5,178 nucleotides of DNA, taken from assembly GCA_015295885.1 (NCBI GenBank), contig DVEE01000534.1:1-5178 (forward strand), given 5' to 3'. The position numbers were made by a program, and so were the translations under genes. The DNA is from Leptolyngbyaceae cyanobacterium M65_K2018_010 (GTDB lineage: Bacteria > Cyanobacteriota > Cyanobacteriia > Phormidesmidales > Phormidesmidaceae). Under the pieces are notes generated by a model that did no database searches, was not told the DNA's origin, and saw only the letters and a list, made by a program, of their open reading frames with translations. How positions within the stretch are numbered: position 1 is the stretch's first letter; each line of letters starts with the position of its first letter. Shown here piece by piece: positions 5,145 to 5,178 of the stretch.

Positions 5145-5178
5145 TGAACTGGACAATCTGCGGTATTCTTTGGGCAAC

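Overview
The window looks like a chromosomal segment of a moderately GC-rich cyanobacterium, probably a filamentous Leptolyngbya-like lineage. The support is three copies of the HIP1 palindrome GCGATCGC (254-261, 2983-2990, 3453-3460), which is characteristic of many cyanobacterial genomes, and an overall cyanobacterial style of protein content. The lineage below phylum level is a guess. All genes that can be supported lie on the + strand, and no mobile element, CRISPR array, tRNA or rRNA is visible.

Layout. Positions 1-270 hold the 3' end of an unrecognised small membrane protein that continues beyond the left edge. After a 150-bp gap with a TATAAT box and a good Shine-Dalgarno site, 421-1851 encodes a GTG-initiated LytR-CpsA-Psr (LCP) family protein: one N-terminal membrane anchor, the LCP catalytic domain and a LytR_C domain. 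A 154-bp gap leads to a 69-residue soluble helical protein (2006-2215), probably a conserved cyanobacterial small protein of unknown function. A 255-bp gap follows; it holds an AT-rich promoter-like patch and a candidate 47-codon reading frame whose TGA overlaps the TTG start of the next gene. The right half is a tandem pair of M16B metallopeptidase-family genes (2471-3724 and 3790-5088), followed by two hairpins that may end the transcript.

How the genes work together. The two M16 proteins are the clearest functional unit. The first has the complete inverted zinc motif HxxEH and the downstream glutamate ligand but lacks the C-terminal tyrosine of the R/Y pair. The second has lost every zinc ligand but keeps the R/Y pair. 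This complementary loss is what is known from heterodimeric bacterial M16B peptidases and mitochondrial processing peptidase, so the pair most likely forms one cytoplasmic heterodimeric peptidase. The LCP protein acts at the cell envelope and has no obvious functional link to the peptidase pair. The 69-residue gene seems to be its own unit.

No clearly new multi-gene system is visible. The points most worth a second look are the split active site of the peptidase pair, the possible coupled small reading frame in front of it, the uncharacterised 69-residue protein, and the two tandem hairpins at the end of the peptidase operon. Three of the four complete genes appear to start with GTG or TTG.
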